Below are positions 1-11,689 of a stretch of DNA of 64,000 bases, one piece after another. Under the pieces are notes generated by a model. That model searched no databases. It was given only the letters and a program-made list of their open reading frames with translations, and was not told the origin of the DNA. Position numbers and translations under genes: made by a program. Position 1 is the first letter of the stretch. Each line of letters starts with the position of its first letter. The stretch covers positions 744,001 to 808,000 of the forward strand of contig JARUPZ010000002.1 in assembly GCA_031213475.1 (NCBI GenBank). Reading direction: 5' to 3'. This stretch comes from Nereocystis luetkeana. Its lineage: Eukaryota; Sar; Phaeophyceae; Laminariales; Laminariaceae.

Positions 1-460
1 AGGCTGCCGTTTCCTCCGCTTTGAGGGAGACTATCGGGTCATAAGCTTGAGGCACCCTTGGAAATATAGAGTTGTCCATGGGTCCTAAACTCGACGCGTG
101 CTTGGAAAGACAGAGGTTTCTATTGCCGGCACGACAACAGGCTGCAGTTTCCTCCACGTTCAAGGGAAACTATGGTTAAAACACTCGGGGCACCCTTGGA
201 AGGTGTCTGGTGCTGGCACGGCGAGAGGCTGAAGTTCCGTCCGCTTTGGGGTAGACCACGTCTAGGGTAGTAGAATCCAGGCACGCTGGGAAACACAGAG
301 CCCCGCCCCCCCGCACGCTCGCTGTTGATCCTCACTCTCTTTTGCCTTTGTGCAAATCCAGGCACGCTTGAAAACACAGAGCCCCCCCCCCCCCCCCCCG
401 TAGGAACGGTGCTCCGTCTCGAAAGGGATGCGTGGTCAATGGTCAAATGACTAAGGCAAG
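1..460. repeat. Degenerate tandem repeat at left edge
   Basis: Related blocks recur: a block like GGCTGCAGTTTCCTCC followed by a purine-rich stretch, then a block like GGCACCCTTGGAAA with an ACAGAG tail. Copies can be followed near 1-75, 130-215 and 225-300. The CAGGCACGCT..AACACAGAGCCCC part is repeated at about 277-310 and 359-400. Poly-C runs interrupt it at 381-400 and 479-491. No coding frame is convincing. The array probably continues left of the window. Confidence 0.5.
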
Positions 461-499
461 CAACAAATGAGTACGCCGCCCCCCCCCCCCCAGGCGGTT

Positions 500-650
500 C
501 TTAGTAGGATGTAGCTCACCCTTCATGCGACTCTCCGAACACCTCACGGCGCTCCGCGCTTGATGCAAGCAATGTCTGCCTGGTCGGTGAAAACCCGACG
601 TGCTCCGTCCCGGCATTGTAGGTCTAACGACTTCGGCCATGCATGAGATC
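500..650 (-). repeat. Dispersed repeat R1, copy 1
   Basis: About 125-150 bp that matches, as reverse complement, the stretch at 46880-47058, by eye at nearly 90% identity over 521-632. Both copies keep the same open reading frame in the repeat sense, starting MPGRSTSGFHRPGR, so the copies differ mostly by substitutions. A pair of dispersed copies suggests a mobile-element end or a processed repeat; the family is not recognised. Confidence 0.6.
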
Positions 651-689
651 GAGTACATCTCTCCTATCGGGTACACCCCCCCCCTCCCG

Positions 690-925
690 CATGCTCGCTG
701 TTGGTTCTCTTGTAGTCTACTCGCAGACCTGCCAATTAGTTCATGATCATTCTGACTTGACCGTTGTCTGTGTGTGTTTTTTCTGCTCTTGTAGTCCACC
801 TACTCGCAGATCTGCGAATCGTTTTATGGTCGTCCTCACTCCCTCCTTCATTATGCTTATTTTTTATTATCTTGTGACCTATAAATACTCGCGCAGATCT
901 GCGGCTCGTTCATGATTATCAACGG
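690..925 (+). repeat. Three spaced copies of a ~33-bp motif
   Basis: A motif of the form CTACTCGCAGAYCTGC, followed by a run like AATTAGTTCATGATCA, occurs at about 716, 798 and 884. The spacing is about 80-90 bp and the spacers are T-rich and partly similar. It looks like a degenerate tandem array. No function can be assigned. Confidence 0.45.
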
Positions 926-3790
926 CACCATCCACGTCTGCGCATCGACAGCGACGGGAGTTCCGGTCACGCCCGTGGAGGCCGACATCCCGCCCCACGC
1001 GGTCTCTCACCGATAGCGCCCTCCTGTGACGAAGACGCGTATGCATGCAATTTTGCTGCAACCGTAAATTGTACCACGGTACACCGGTAAATTACAGCCG
1101 GCAGGGCGTGGGTAGGCGCGGGACCCGGGAGTCGCGCCTGATGGGTGAAATGTGTGATGACCTCGGGTGACACCAGTACGGAACCTGCAGGAGCGTTCGA
1201 GCGAGTGAGAGCAGGGGTTGAGAGTGTAGGGATGTTTGGACTTCGAGGTACTGTAGCATGATTTCTGGCGGCAATCCCGTTTCCAGATAGTGTGGTTTTT
1301 GCGGAGATTGCCCAATTAGATACGTGGGTGAAGAGGACTGGTCGACCGGGTTGGGTTTTGGACCAAATATGAGAAGGTGCCGAGGTGTGGCGTGGACCGG
1401 GCCATGTGTAGCCGGTGCTTGGTCTCCCGACACCTCGCCTTTTTACTTCTCACGATGTGTGTAGGCATGGTAACCCTGTCCCCTTCCCCCCCGCCCCTCT
1501 CCCGCCTAATTGTAGACAGACTTGTGTGTTGTCCGTCGTGTTCGGGCGAGGGGGCGAGGGTCCTTATTATGATATGCGCGATACGTACAGTAGTTGCTTC
1601 GCTGTTTGGAAGGATTGGATGGGCATGCACTACGGGAGAATGGACGAGCACACCGCTCACCCGCCGCACTTTTTTTTGGGAAAACGTAAACTATCAGTAT
1701 TAAAATTGTCTTGGGTTGTGAGACGGTTCTTGCAGGGTCATCGCCTCCGGGCATGAGACGAAGTAAGATCTGTTCGTCAAGTTTAGTTTTACATTTTTTT
1801 TCTTCTAGGTGACGAGCCCCTCCAGGAGGAAAACTGACACGGGTGGATGGCTACTATGCCGGAATCCTTGTAGAGCCTGGAGAATAGCGGTGCCGTCACC
1901 CTCGTAGTGTCTGAAGGCGTAGGCTTCTCATGTCGTTGCAAAAGGAAGCTGTGTGGGAGCGTGAGATGCAAGTGTCGGCGAAACAAGTGAAAGGAGGCAT
2001 CGGAGATTGCGATCGGAAATGAGGGCGGAGATGCGGACACTCCAATTAGGGCGGCACAAAAGAGTCGGTGGTGTTCAGAGGAAGGCAAGAAGCCTCACAT
2101 AGGTGATGCCCTCTCGATGTGGATACCTTCGAGTAGTTTTGTGTGATCAAGAAGCGCGCCAAGCTCTCCGCCGCCCATTAATATAGAAAACCGCGGGCGC
2201 GACATGTCGTTGCTGGCGAGTAGGTGGGTTGTCCTCAACCGTAAAGGAGCGGGCAAGGCGTGGTTTTGGGTATATACCAGCGGTCGAGTACGTTTTGGAG
2301 CCGCCAATACCAGCGCCACACGCGCGGGGGGGCTTAACGGTACTTCCGGCTTACCGCAACATTTGTAGGCAAGAGCTGTACCATTTTCGAACGGGTTATG
2401 GCGAGGCTGGTGGTTTTCACCCCCTCAAATCATTCCTCGAGGAATCATGAGGACGTCTCGCTGATGACATTGACAAGATTGCATAGACATAATTGCAGTT
2501 TTTTATGTACTCCTGTAGTTTGTGTCCTCCAGGCGCCTGGTTTTGTGGGTGTTGGGCTACATCTGCGCTCGGTGTAGTGGTCTGAAGAGATGCCGCTTAT
2601 ATTTACGTGTCACCGCGGTTCGCTGTGATGGATGGGGCGATAGAGCCCCCCACATGGAAGTTTAGTTGTTTGGGTAGGAGATCTGTTTTTCTAGCCTTGT
2701 TCCTTCAGTGGTTTGCTCTGTGTGCTGTAGTCCTGTGCTTCGCTTTTCCGCTCCTTCCCTCTCTTCCTATTGTTTCTTATTGTTTTGTATGCTCTTGTTT
2801 TTTTTGGCAGGCGGAAGTTGTCTGCTGCAGTCGTTGTGGTACTCTGCCGCCGTACCTTTTGGCGGGAATTCAGTTCGTATGCTATTTCTTATGCTTGATT
2901 GTTTCTGTGGATACTCGGCTCAGCTTTTTGCAAGGCAACCGCGCCGGCGGCGGCGTCGAACGCTCGGTTTCCCATTCACCATGGAAGGGGTGCATTTTGC
3001 GGGGGGGGTAGAGATGCCATTTTGACGGAAGGTGGGAGGAGGCTTTTACGATGAAAAAGTAATACTTCCAGTATATTACTAGGAAGGGTACGTACACGTT
3101 GTGTCGAAAAGGGGGAAGGAGCGAGCCATGTAAGTTCCACCCGATAGCGTCGGACTTCTAGTCGTGCGATTTACAAAGAAAGATAAACATGTATCCAGAG
3201 TAGTACCGTTCGGTACGGAGGGTAACTATTGACGCGTAGGATGCGTACTACGCCAGTAGTACACAAGAAGGGGGGGGCGGTGACGTCGCAGATTGCGCGA
3301 TTGGTTGTTGGTATGCTGATGGTGAGATCAGGGCGTTCCTCCGGAATTTGGAGTGTATTGGTTGGAAATTTGTGCGCACCGGGCAGGAGAGAATCTAGGT
3401 ATGATAGCTGAGGGGTGAGGCCGTCGTGATTTTTTTTTCGGGAGGGACCACGTACATTAGTATTAGATGGCTTCACCCCCTTTTATTTGTTAGTCTTTCG
3501 GTTCATTTGATTTATATGATAAGGGCAATGCATCTACCTATCCATTCACGCATCGTTTCTGATAGTTCGAAATCGACGGTCTCTGGCAACCATCCTGCTG
3601 ACCGTGCACGGCGCAAGGGCGTCACGTCACGGGCATTGGTGGTTGTACTCTGGAACACAACGTGGATTGAGGGCTTCTGGATGTTTGATTGATCGTCTTC
3701 GTCGTTGTACCGAACTCTCCCTTTCTCTCCTGCGCCGCCATCGCCAAGCGGAACAACAGATTCAGGCTCATGCCTGGCTTTCTGGGATCG

Positions 3791-3826
<36 letters not shown>

Positions 3827-4434
3827 GGCCTCTGCCCTTCGTCATCGCTCCAAGTGCCTCAATTTTGCTGCCGCTGCAGCCTCTGCTGCTATTCATAGTT
3901 GCTTTGTTGTTGTTGTTGTTGTTGTTGTCGTTTGTTGTTGTCGTTGTTGCTGACGACGTGGTTATGCTTCATCGTCGCGGCAGGCGCCACTATCCTCCTG
4001 TTTGTGCCGGCTACTTCCCAACCTCAAAACTACTATCATACCTGGTAGACGAGACTCTTGGTACCGTGTCTTGACCAGGATCTGATAACATTTGGTTCCG
4101 TACGATATTCAATAAACACCTACAACAGTAGACGCATAACTTATGAGACACCATTGCACTCGTTCACAAACGATGCACCGTCAGCCGTCGTACCGTCATG
4201 ATGGTGGCAGGCGGCGGCCAACGGCGGCAACTTCTTCTTTGTTGAGCAGTTTGAATGCACCGTGTCCCCTTGACACAAACGCCATCATTTCCACCAGAGA
4301 ACCTGACATCAGCGATCTCGAAGCACACGGCTATGATACGTGTGCTGCTGTACCTACGTAGAGACGTAGCAAACCAGGTATTCTCTCTCTTGCCCTGTAG
4401 GTTGGCCTCGCCTATATAGCGTTGCCTTCGGTGC
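926..4434. other. No supported gene
   Basis: This stretch holds only short open frames without recognisable domains. A strong-looking 3' splice site (long T tract then GGCAG) lies near 2795-2812, so a small exon or UTR exon could be hidden after it, but no partner donor or protein signature supports one. Trinucleotide runs lie at 3788-3830 (CTG) and about 3900-3950 (TTG/TCG). They create leucine, cysteine or alanine tracts in whichever frame is read and are not evidence of a gene. Confidence 0.4.
3788..3960. repeat. Trinucleotide runs (CTG)n and (TTG)n
   Basis: A pure CTG run of about a dozen units at 3791-3826 is followed by a mixed CTG/TGC stretch and then a TTG-rich run at about 3900-3950. 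These are simple sequence repeats. All three forward frames stay open through them for lack of stop triplets, so the open frames are by-products. Confidence 0.8.
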
Positions 4435-6875
4435 ATGCTTGCGTATGCCAGCAGCAGCTGCTATATGCTGCGAAGAGCTGTAGGTCTCGGTCTCGCCCTC
4501 GCCTCGGCCCACGCCAGCCCAAATGCCGTCCGACCTCATCGATGTGGGGTGACGGTGACTACATCCTGGTCCCGAGGAAGACTGCAGCAGTGTTGGCTTG
4601 GTCCTCCAAGCCCTAGTGGTCGATGCAGGTTATACCACGGTGGTGTATACGATGTGCGTGGCAAGCAGTCGAAGGCACCAAGGGTGGTGTCGGGGGCGTC
4701 GACCGGCTTGGAAATGACGCCGCAACCTAGCGCCGTCGAATCGGTAGCAGCAGCAGCAGCAGCAGCAGTACCGGTAGTAGCTGGGGACATGTCGAAGGCA
4801 GCGGCAAGAAGCTTGCTGGCAAAGGCGAGAAAAGACGCTCGCTTTGACGAGGAGGGGGAGTACCGCGTGTACCAGGAGCTGCTGGAGGGGAAGACGACGC
4901 GCTTCGTGTCGCGAGTCATGTACGACGGCACCAACTACCGGGGCTTTCAGCTGCAGAACAACGGTCAGCCGACCGTGCAGGTACGAAAAGCGGCAGCAAT
5001 GGATGATGAGGGTTTAGCTTGGGACTTTCGTCATGTACGATATATATCAGAGATCATACTTATTTTCCAGGTACAGTAGTAGTCAGCATCATCAAGTCGC
5101 TTCTTAGTGACACGTCATCTGTCACATCTGGTTCGTACTCTATGGTTTGGCTGGACCTCGTAGCTGCCGGTGATGCTGTCCTCGCCAACACAGAGTTGAT
5201 GCTTGCCATACACCAGAGCTCACCAGTCTACAGTATACCATGGTACGTATTAATAGTACGAGTATTGTTACGTATTAAAATAGTACATTCTTGCTGTCAT
5301 GTCGGTGGTGTTTCACAGACGCTGCGATCGTGTGCTTATTGTAGTCTACCACCCGCGCGAACATTTTATTGACTGGGTTGCACATGCATACATGCATCAC
5401 GAGGCACACGGCAGCAGTAGTACTAGTCACATCGCGCAATCCTCGAGATCCCTATACCAGGCGTGCCACAAATACACCCTATTATACTAGCAGATGTGTT
5501 CGGGGGTTAAAAACACTGGGGGTTAAAAACACGCCAAAACGCCCACGTGTTTCAAGGAAAACCAGTTTCTTCTACTTCGAGCACACGCTACTCTGTACAA
5601 CTTCAAGTGACGACCCTCTCGACCCCTGCATATAGCCAGCAAACCTTTATCCTTACTTTCGCTGATATACGTACATTTGGCCGATCCGTCGCTCGCAGGG
5701 TGTACTGGAGCACACCTTGTCGCAACGGTTTCAGAAGTACGTGCCGGTCGTCGCCGCTGGGAGGACGGACACCGGCGTTCACGCCATGGGTCAGGCTGTG
5801 CATTTCGATTTGCCCAACGCCGACGAAGACCTAGCCCAGCTTGTCTACTCCATGAACCAAATGCTGCCTGCGGTGAGAGACTCGCGTGGTGGCTCCGCGC
5901 AGCGAGTTTTCGGACTTGAGACGGCAGGCAGCGTACCTTTGGGCAAGAGGGTATCGCAATAATAGTCCTTCGGCCCTACGGGCCCTTGTTTGAGTTCAGA
6001 ATCGCTTCGCCTTTGACATATTCCGTCTAAAGTTTGCCACGATGCCACTGCTTCTTTTAGTGTTACACGCACAAAAACTGAGGAGATTTTTGGGCAAGCC
6101 TCGGAACTGTGCCGTGTCTGGTCTGTGTAATGCTTTCCTAACTGTAGCCCCGCTATTTGCCTGCAAGTATACGGCACAACCCCACACCTGGAAACGGCAT
6201 CGTGCAGCTCTCGACATACCACACAATTAAACCAACGACCAACTTAAGAGCCCCATCTGTATCCCACGCGTTATTTTCACGTTTTTCGCTTCTTCTGGTC
6301 AGGACGTCCGCGTGTGGAATATGACGGCCACGCCCCCATGCTCTGCGTGGCAGGCGGAAAGAGGCTTGCCTTGGTCCTCCATGCTCAACGCGCTCGGGAA
6401 GGTCTACAGCTACCGCCTCTTCGTTGGCGAAATCCCCAGCCCGCTCGATCGATTGTACCGGGTGCACGCGAACCACGCCGCCAGGGCACCCATCGATGTC
6501 GAGCTGCTAACCCAGGCGGTGGAGCGGTTCGTGGGGGAGCACGACTTTGCCGGGTTTTCGAACGAGATGGACAAGAGGACGGCGCTTAAAAAGGCGGACG
6601 GGTTCACCGAGTTCAACACCCGGCGAACGGTCTATTCCGCCGACGTCGTCGACGAGGGAGGGGGCAACCTCCGCCTCGTTTTCCATCTGGACGGGGCGTT
6701 GTATCGCATGGTCAGGAATATGGTGGGGACGTTGCTGGCCGTAGCTGCCGGTCGGGTGGAGCTCGATGTGATCGAGGAGATTTTCAGGACAGGGGTCAGA
6801 GATTCCCGTCGAATATACGCCGCGCCCGCGCATGGTCTTACGTTGGAGACCGTTCATTACGATGGGTATGGTTAA
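4435..6875 (+). CDS. tRNA pseudouridine synthase, TruA/Pus3-like family (3 exons)
   Basis: Enzymes of this family isomerise uridine to pseudouridine in the tRNA anticodon arm. Exons are 4435-4980, 5699-5872 and 6303-6875; the introns (718 and 430 bp, GT-AG) are both phase 0, giving about 430 residues. Exon 1 ends in the family's opening strand, VMYDGTNYRGFQLQNN then PTVQ. Exon 2 carries the catalytic motif GRTDTGVHA, with Asp near residue 206. Exon 3 has HDFAGFSN, then LDGALYRMVRNMVGTLL, then APAHGLTLETVHYD near the C terminus, all typical. The domain is bacterial TruA-sized with an N-terminal extension of about 150 residues. That extension begins with a hydrophobic, Ala-rich stretch (residues 9-30) ending ASAHASPNA, which could be a signal or bipartite plastid-targeting peptide (inference). 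A poly-Ala run encoded by AGC triplets lies at 4744-4770. The start at 4435 is the furthest upstream ATG in frame; a later start (4789) would remove the extension. Confidence 0.93.
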
Positions 6876-8708
6876 GAACGGTACGGAGAAAGGAAATCAA
6901 CGGACCAATATTTTTATAAACGGTTTACATGTGTGTTTTGTACTATATGTTTTCCTCTTGACCAAGTTCTGCGAAGTCGGCGAGCCGTTTCAGGAGCCGG
7001 GGGTGCACTTCTGAAATATTTTTATTATACGTACTTCATAGGGACGTGTCCAGCGCAGTAAAGGCGTCCTGCCGGAGGCAATTTTTTAGTCGATTTGGTG
7101 TTAATAGAGCTACTACAAGTAGTAGTTCCTTGGGCTTTGTACTACAATGGCATGTTGTATGCCTTGTGTGTTTCGCCTCCCGCTGTTCCTGCTTCAGCCC
7201 GAGTGTCATCTCGATTGGGACCCGACACAACCTCAACGCCAGCAGCAGTAACAGCAGCGGGGCTCGACTCCGCCAAGGGCTCGGCTCCAGGGGCGCCGTC
7301 AGGGCCCGCAGAATCCAAGCCATTAGTGATCTAGGCGGCTTCGTCCATGGTGTTCACGACCTTTCTCCCTTTCTCCCTCCATCGCTCTCACTTGCTGTTC
7401 TGCGTGTCCTCTGTGCTCTACGAGCTGGTGCTCCTCGCCGTGCATATTAATGGGTTGCACTATGTTTAGAGGTGTTATCGAAGGACGTCCGTATATATCG
7501 GGTAGCAAATAGTCAAGGGATTGGCAACCCTGGTACCCTCCTCTAGCCAGTATAGAAGTAGTAATGGCGGTACATACTGGACCAGGGTCCAGCCCGAATA
7601 AATCAGCATCGAATATTCATCGATATTGTGTGCTGGCAGATGTAGGTTTCACAAGACGTACGCACCAGATACGCATTGATGCAGAGATGTATCTGGCACC
7701 AAATACGAGGAAAAATGTCAAAATAATGATTTTTTGTGATGCTGGCGAGCGAGAGCGACGGGTGCAGACGCTTGGGGGTGAAACTCTGGGTATTCGAAGT
7801 TGACAACTCGCTGAAAAATGCGTGTCATGCCGGGACCAAATTGTACTGAAAAAAGAATGGGGAAAGACTGCAAAGAAAATATTTCTATTTCACAACCCCA
7901 GTTGACACTGGCGAATAGACCCCCCCGCCCCCTCCAGCACTTCCAAAACAGTCTCCATCTAAATCCCTCTGTTCATGAACATAGGCTGGTTTGAAACTGC
8001 TGAGCGCTCACTCATACCACACGCCAATATGGTCCAAATTCGAGGTTCAAGCCATCGCGCGGAAGTGCGGAGCATCATAGTCGCTCGCGTACGAGTCGTC
8101 GTCGCGTGGTATGGGGATTTGTGTGCATTGTAGTCCGCTATGGTTGGTCGTTGAGGTTCTAGGAGGATGGACTAAAAGGAGGCAGTGTGGTGGGTATTTT
8201 TTCCGTGGGAGCGAGTGGAATTGCGCGGGTAAGCGGGTGGTATGAGCTCGCCGTCCGCGCTTGAAGGATCACGGCGCAAGGACCGCACTTTAAGCGTTTC
8301 AGAAGTGACGCGCTCGAAGGGTGTCAACCTTCAGGATCGTTCTCCAATTTAAACGAAAAGGCTTACACTAAGTGTCTGACGAATCTTGTCGACAGATCGG
8401 CCGAGGCTACAACCTTACAATAAGTGCAAATTCGATCTTTGCAGTGGCGCACCACGGAAAGACTCCATGTTGGACCAGTAAGACCGACGGAACGTCGGTG
8501 GTGGGTATGTGAACTTGCACGATCGCAAAAACGTTGTTGCCATAAATTAGTAGTAGACGTTCGTGGACAGAGTGTGGAATTCTGGCAGGACAAGCGACAG
8601 ACTGTACACACGGCACAAAAAGAGCCCATACTACGAACTACTGCACTGATTCCCCATACACAGGCACTCCGTCTTCTCACTGATCGACAAGGTCGCGCAC
8701 GTTGATTC
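6876..8708. other. Downstream of TruA gene, no supported gene
   Basis: The first few hundred bases should contain the 3' UTR of the pseudouridine synthase gene. A good-looking 3' splice site (pyrimidine-rich, ending TTCAG) lies near 7180-7197. It is followed by an open, Ala/Ser/Pro-rich frame of about 45 codons ending at a TAG near 7334. It could be a terminal exon of another transcript, but no donor or upstream exon was found. The rest (7340-8708) shows only short unsupported frames. Confidence 0.35.
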
Positions 8709-8820
8709 CTACAACACATCCAAGCCACAGCACCCGGCATGTCCTTTACCAGTACCGTCCTCCCGCAGTACAACACATCCAAGCAACAGCACACGGCATG
8801 TCCTTTTTACCAGTACCGTC
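8709..8820. repeat. Tandem duplication, unit ~59 bp
   Basis: Two copies of a unit beginning TACAACACATCCAAG and ending CCAGTACCGTCC lie at 8709-8759 and 8768-8820. They differ by a few substitutions and a short T-run length change. A plain local duplication. Confidence 0.85.
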
Positions 8821-9839
8821 CCGCCAGACACTAAACAACCATGCAGTCGCAGCACCTGTTCGTCATCAATAGAAGGAACCACATGCTGCGCTACATAACA
8901 TTTACTTGCGTGGTCTGCGCCTGCAAACACCGACCAACCTGACCCAATTCCCCTTTGGTATCAGGCACAGAGCTCTCTTGATTCGTTGGAACTGCTCGGG
9001 ATCTTGCGCGCAGCCTTCCACTGAAGCTCTTCCAGGTCATGTGAAGGACAAACAATGGTACGGGCGGCGTTTGCGGTGGCTCCGCGGTGTTGGGTCTTAT
9101 CTGGTTCGTTTGTGATCTACCACAAGCTCCCCACCACTTCCCGAAGGGCCATCCTCATCCGCCCCCAGATCCCTGAGGTCCAAGGGCTAAAAAGCAGGAA
9201 AAGGGGAGCAAGTGGTGCCATCTGTTGATATGAAACGACTCGTAATTTTGCGACTGAGAAACCGGGGTCGTGGATAGATCATACTGCCTTCGTACAATTT
9301 CTACGTAAAATGAATCAGGTGCGCTCCGCACTCCGCCTCGTAGTTCCCGGTTGTGAATGGCGATCCTTGCTCCACCCGTTCTCTGCATCTGAAGGTAGCG
9401 TTGTTGCTCCAACATCTGGAGGTAGATGCCGCTCGCCAGCGTCAGCTCTGCCAGGCCTGGGGCGCCATATTTTTCCTCCCACCACGGCGAAAGAGCGGGG
9501 CACCAACCGAACGTTCAACACAGGGAACCCCCACCCGAGGATAGGCGACGTCGTGGTGCAACAGGGGCAGCAGCCAGGGCACTGAGGTCTGTGCTCGTTT
9601 AAGGTGGAGCAGGAAATAGCGCAGCCGAGGCATCGTCAGCGCCCGCAATTGCCCTCACAGCGCAAATAATTCACCGACACATAGCACAGACGACTGGGCC
9701 ACATGAACTCCCGCAACATGAAGGTGCTTCTCAAGACAGACGACATCGCCGCTGACTACACTGCACAGTGTTAGGCTGCGACATCCGTCCCTCGAGTAAC
9801 AGCCGGCAGAAGGCACACCCAAGAAAAACCTGCATACGA

Positions 9840-10440
9840 CGACCGGGTCAACGGATCTATTAGTAGTATACACCTACCTCAAAGGGCCGATCACACCGGC
9901 AGCGAGGGGCAGCTACAAAATACGTCGCTAAAGTCACCGACGACTTCTCCAGGATGAACAAGACTTTTGTTTCCAACTCCAAGCAGGAGGCCGCCGAGTC
10001 AGCCCATCTGTACAGCATGGCGGTGGCCATCTCCCTGGGCTATCACATGCAACGCCTGCCGTCAGACAAGGGAGGCGAGTGCACTTCAAAGGGGTGCAAG
10101 CAACTCTGCGTCAATTCCAGATGGAGAACAATGCGATCGCATCGTCCCAGCAGAACGGAATGTCGGAACGGACCGGGCAGATGCTGTCAACCCTGGTCAG
10201 GTGCATCCTCAAGCACATCAACTTCCTGTGCAATGACGGAATTCTAGTGGTCTGTGTGTTACCTGTGTGTAGCAGTCAGCAAGGACGGACCCGAGTGCTA
10301 CAAGAGCACGGGCGTCCGCATGTGTGTGGATGACACCACAGCTAGCTGCTGCAGTCCGGCAGAGAAGAACCAAATGCTCGAGAAAGCACAATATGTTGAT
10401 GTCTTCACTTCACTTAGCAACAAATTAACTGATTGATACC
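9840..10440 (+). mobile_element. Ty1/copia LTR retrotransposon fossil (integrase part)
   Basis: The reading includes a KYVAKVTDDFSRMNKTF-like stretch and the following core of a copia-type integrase, including a SDKGGE block and the NGMSERTGQ block that usually surrounds the catalytic Glu. Only this pol fragment is recognisable; no LTR pair was found. It is broken, with several interruptions, and is an old fossil. It may extend to the left into 9155-9840, where nothing could be assigned. Confidence 0.75.
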
Positions 10441-10799
10441 TGCAATACCGCTCGTCCTGTGTCAATGGAGTAAGCCGCTATTAATAGGTAGAGCTAGTCG
10501 TTCCAACCAAGAAAAGGTAGACGAAGCACGTCGCAATCTCAGGGTAGGGGAATAAGAACTGAGGTCGGAATGCAAACACGGCCTGTTGTCGCTCGTATCT
10601 GAAAAGGCACGTTACAAGATGCGGTACAGCCTGGTACAAATGCGGTGCAACCTCAACCAATAAGATTGAACACATGTAGAGAATCTGTCGCAGCGTATTT
10701 TCCGACATGCAGCAATTGCGGCGAACTATTCTTTACACCGATCTACCTACCCAACAGATCGCCACACGCAGCGCTGGGAGGAGCTACCCCTCTCCCCAA

Positions 10800-11075
10800 A
10801 ATGCACATCAAGGAGGCGGGAAATTTCGTTTCCTGGTAGTGTCATGGGTCAAGGACAACAGAGAAAGGGAGGAGCTGAATCAAGGGACTGGCGGACACCT
10901 TCCACAGGAAGATGCTGGAGCAGCAGCTGCGTACAGCAAACAGCTGCCCAGCATATTTCTGCAGAAGGTGTTCGCCAGCGCCTTGCTTTAGCTCCTCCCT
11001 CTCCCTGTCGTCCACGAGCCATGACAAGAGCAGGAGATAAAATGTCCCGCTATCCAGCAGAACCTCCAGTTCGTG
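10800..11075. mobile_element. Foldback element, arms ~135 bp
   Basis: The left arm (10800-10932) and right arm (about 10936-11072) are inverted copies of one another with almost no spacer. For example, AGGGAGGAGCTGAATCAAGG on the left matches the complement of the right arm near 10985-11010, and by eye arm identity is about 80%. The whole would fold into one long hairpin. It is followed at 11075-11200 by a block that recurs after the next hairpin, so the two are copies of one element. No transposase is seen. Confidence 0.65.
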
Positions 11076-11324
11076 GAGGCTCGCTACACAGGCAGGTGAA
11101 TGCATGAACGTTATCATGTTCGGAGTGCAGTCTGGTTGGCGTACCCACTCCTGAAGAGGGTTTGGGCGAATTACTCTCGAGCAACGGGGTCTTGGGGTCC
11201 GAAGTTGTTGACCGCGGCACGGATTATGTCTGTTGTGAGCCTGTGAGCTTGGATCATGACCACAAGGCGGGATACATGATACCGTACATCGCAATCGCTT
11301 GCCTTTACAACAAGCCTCCATGAA

Positions 11325-11650
11325 TTGAAGTTTCTGCTCGCTAGCGGGGCATTTAATCTCTCATCATGTCATGAGCCAAGTATGTTGGGGGGGGGGGGAG
11401 CTACAGCAAGACGCTGCTGCTCTCGCTCGGCTGAGCAGCACCGGATATTGGACGACAATATCAGGAAATCGAATGTCCCGCTTTCGAGTAGAAAATCCAA
11501 TTCATAGGGGCTTGCTATGAAGTAAATGATTGCATGAACATTAGCATACTGAGAGTGCAGCCTTGTTGGCATACCCGCTCCTGAAGAAGGGCTGGCGCGA
11601 ATTTCTCTCGAGAAAGAGGGACTTGGTACGAACTCCCTCGATAGAATCCA
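11325..11650. mobile_element. Second foldback copy plus shared flank
   Basis: A hairpin (arms about 11330-11385 and 11440-11500, inverted copies, containing GCGGGRCATTYRATYTC) is followed by a block at 11510-11640. That block matches 11075-11200 in direct orientation, sharing TGCATGAAC, GAGTGCAG, CTCCTGAAGA and TCTCGAG in order. Together with 10800-11200 this is a tandem pair of the same foldback element. A poly-G run lies at 11388-11398. Confidence 0.6.
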
Positions 11651-11689
11651 GGCTAGGCTCTCTGGGCGGGCCAGCTGTTTGGTAAAACA

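Noticed and set aside
1377-1756. Cys-rich overlapping frames
   Set aside because: No zinc-finger spacing and no splice context; two frames are equally open.
3604-4074. Leu- or Ala-rich open frames
   Set aside because: Driven by CTG and TTG runs; no domain and no splice partners.
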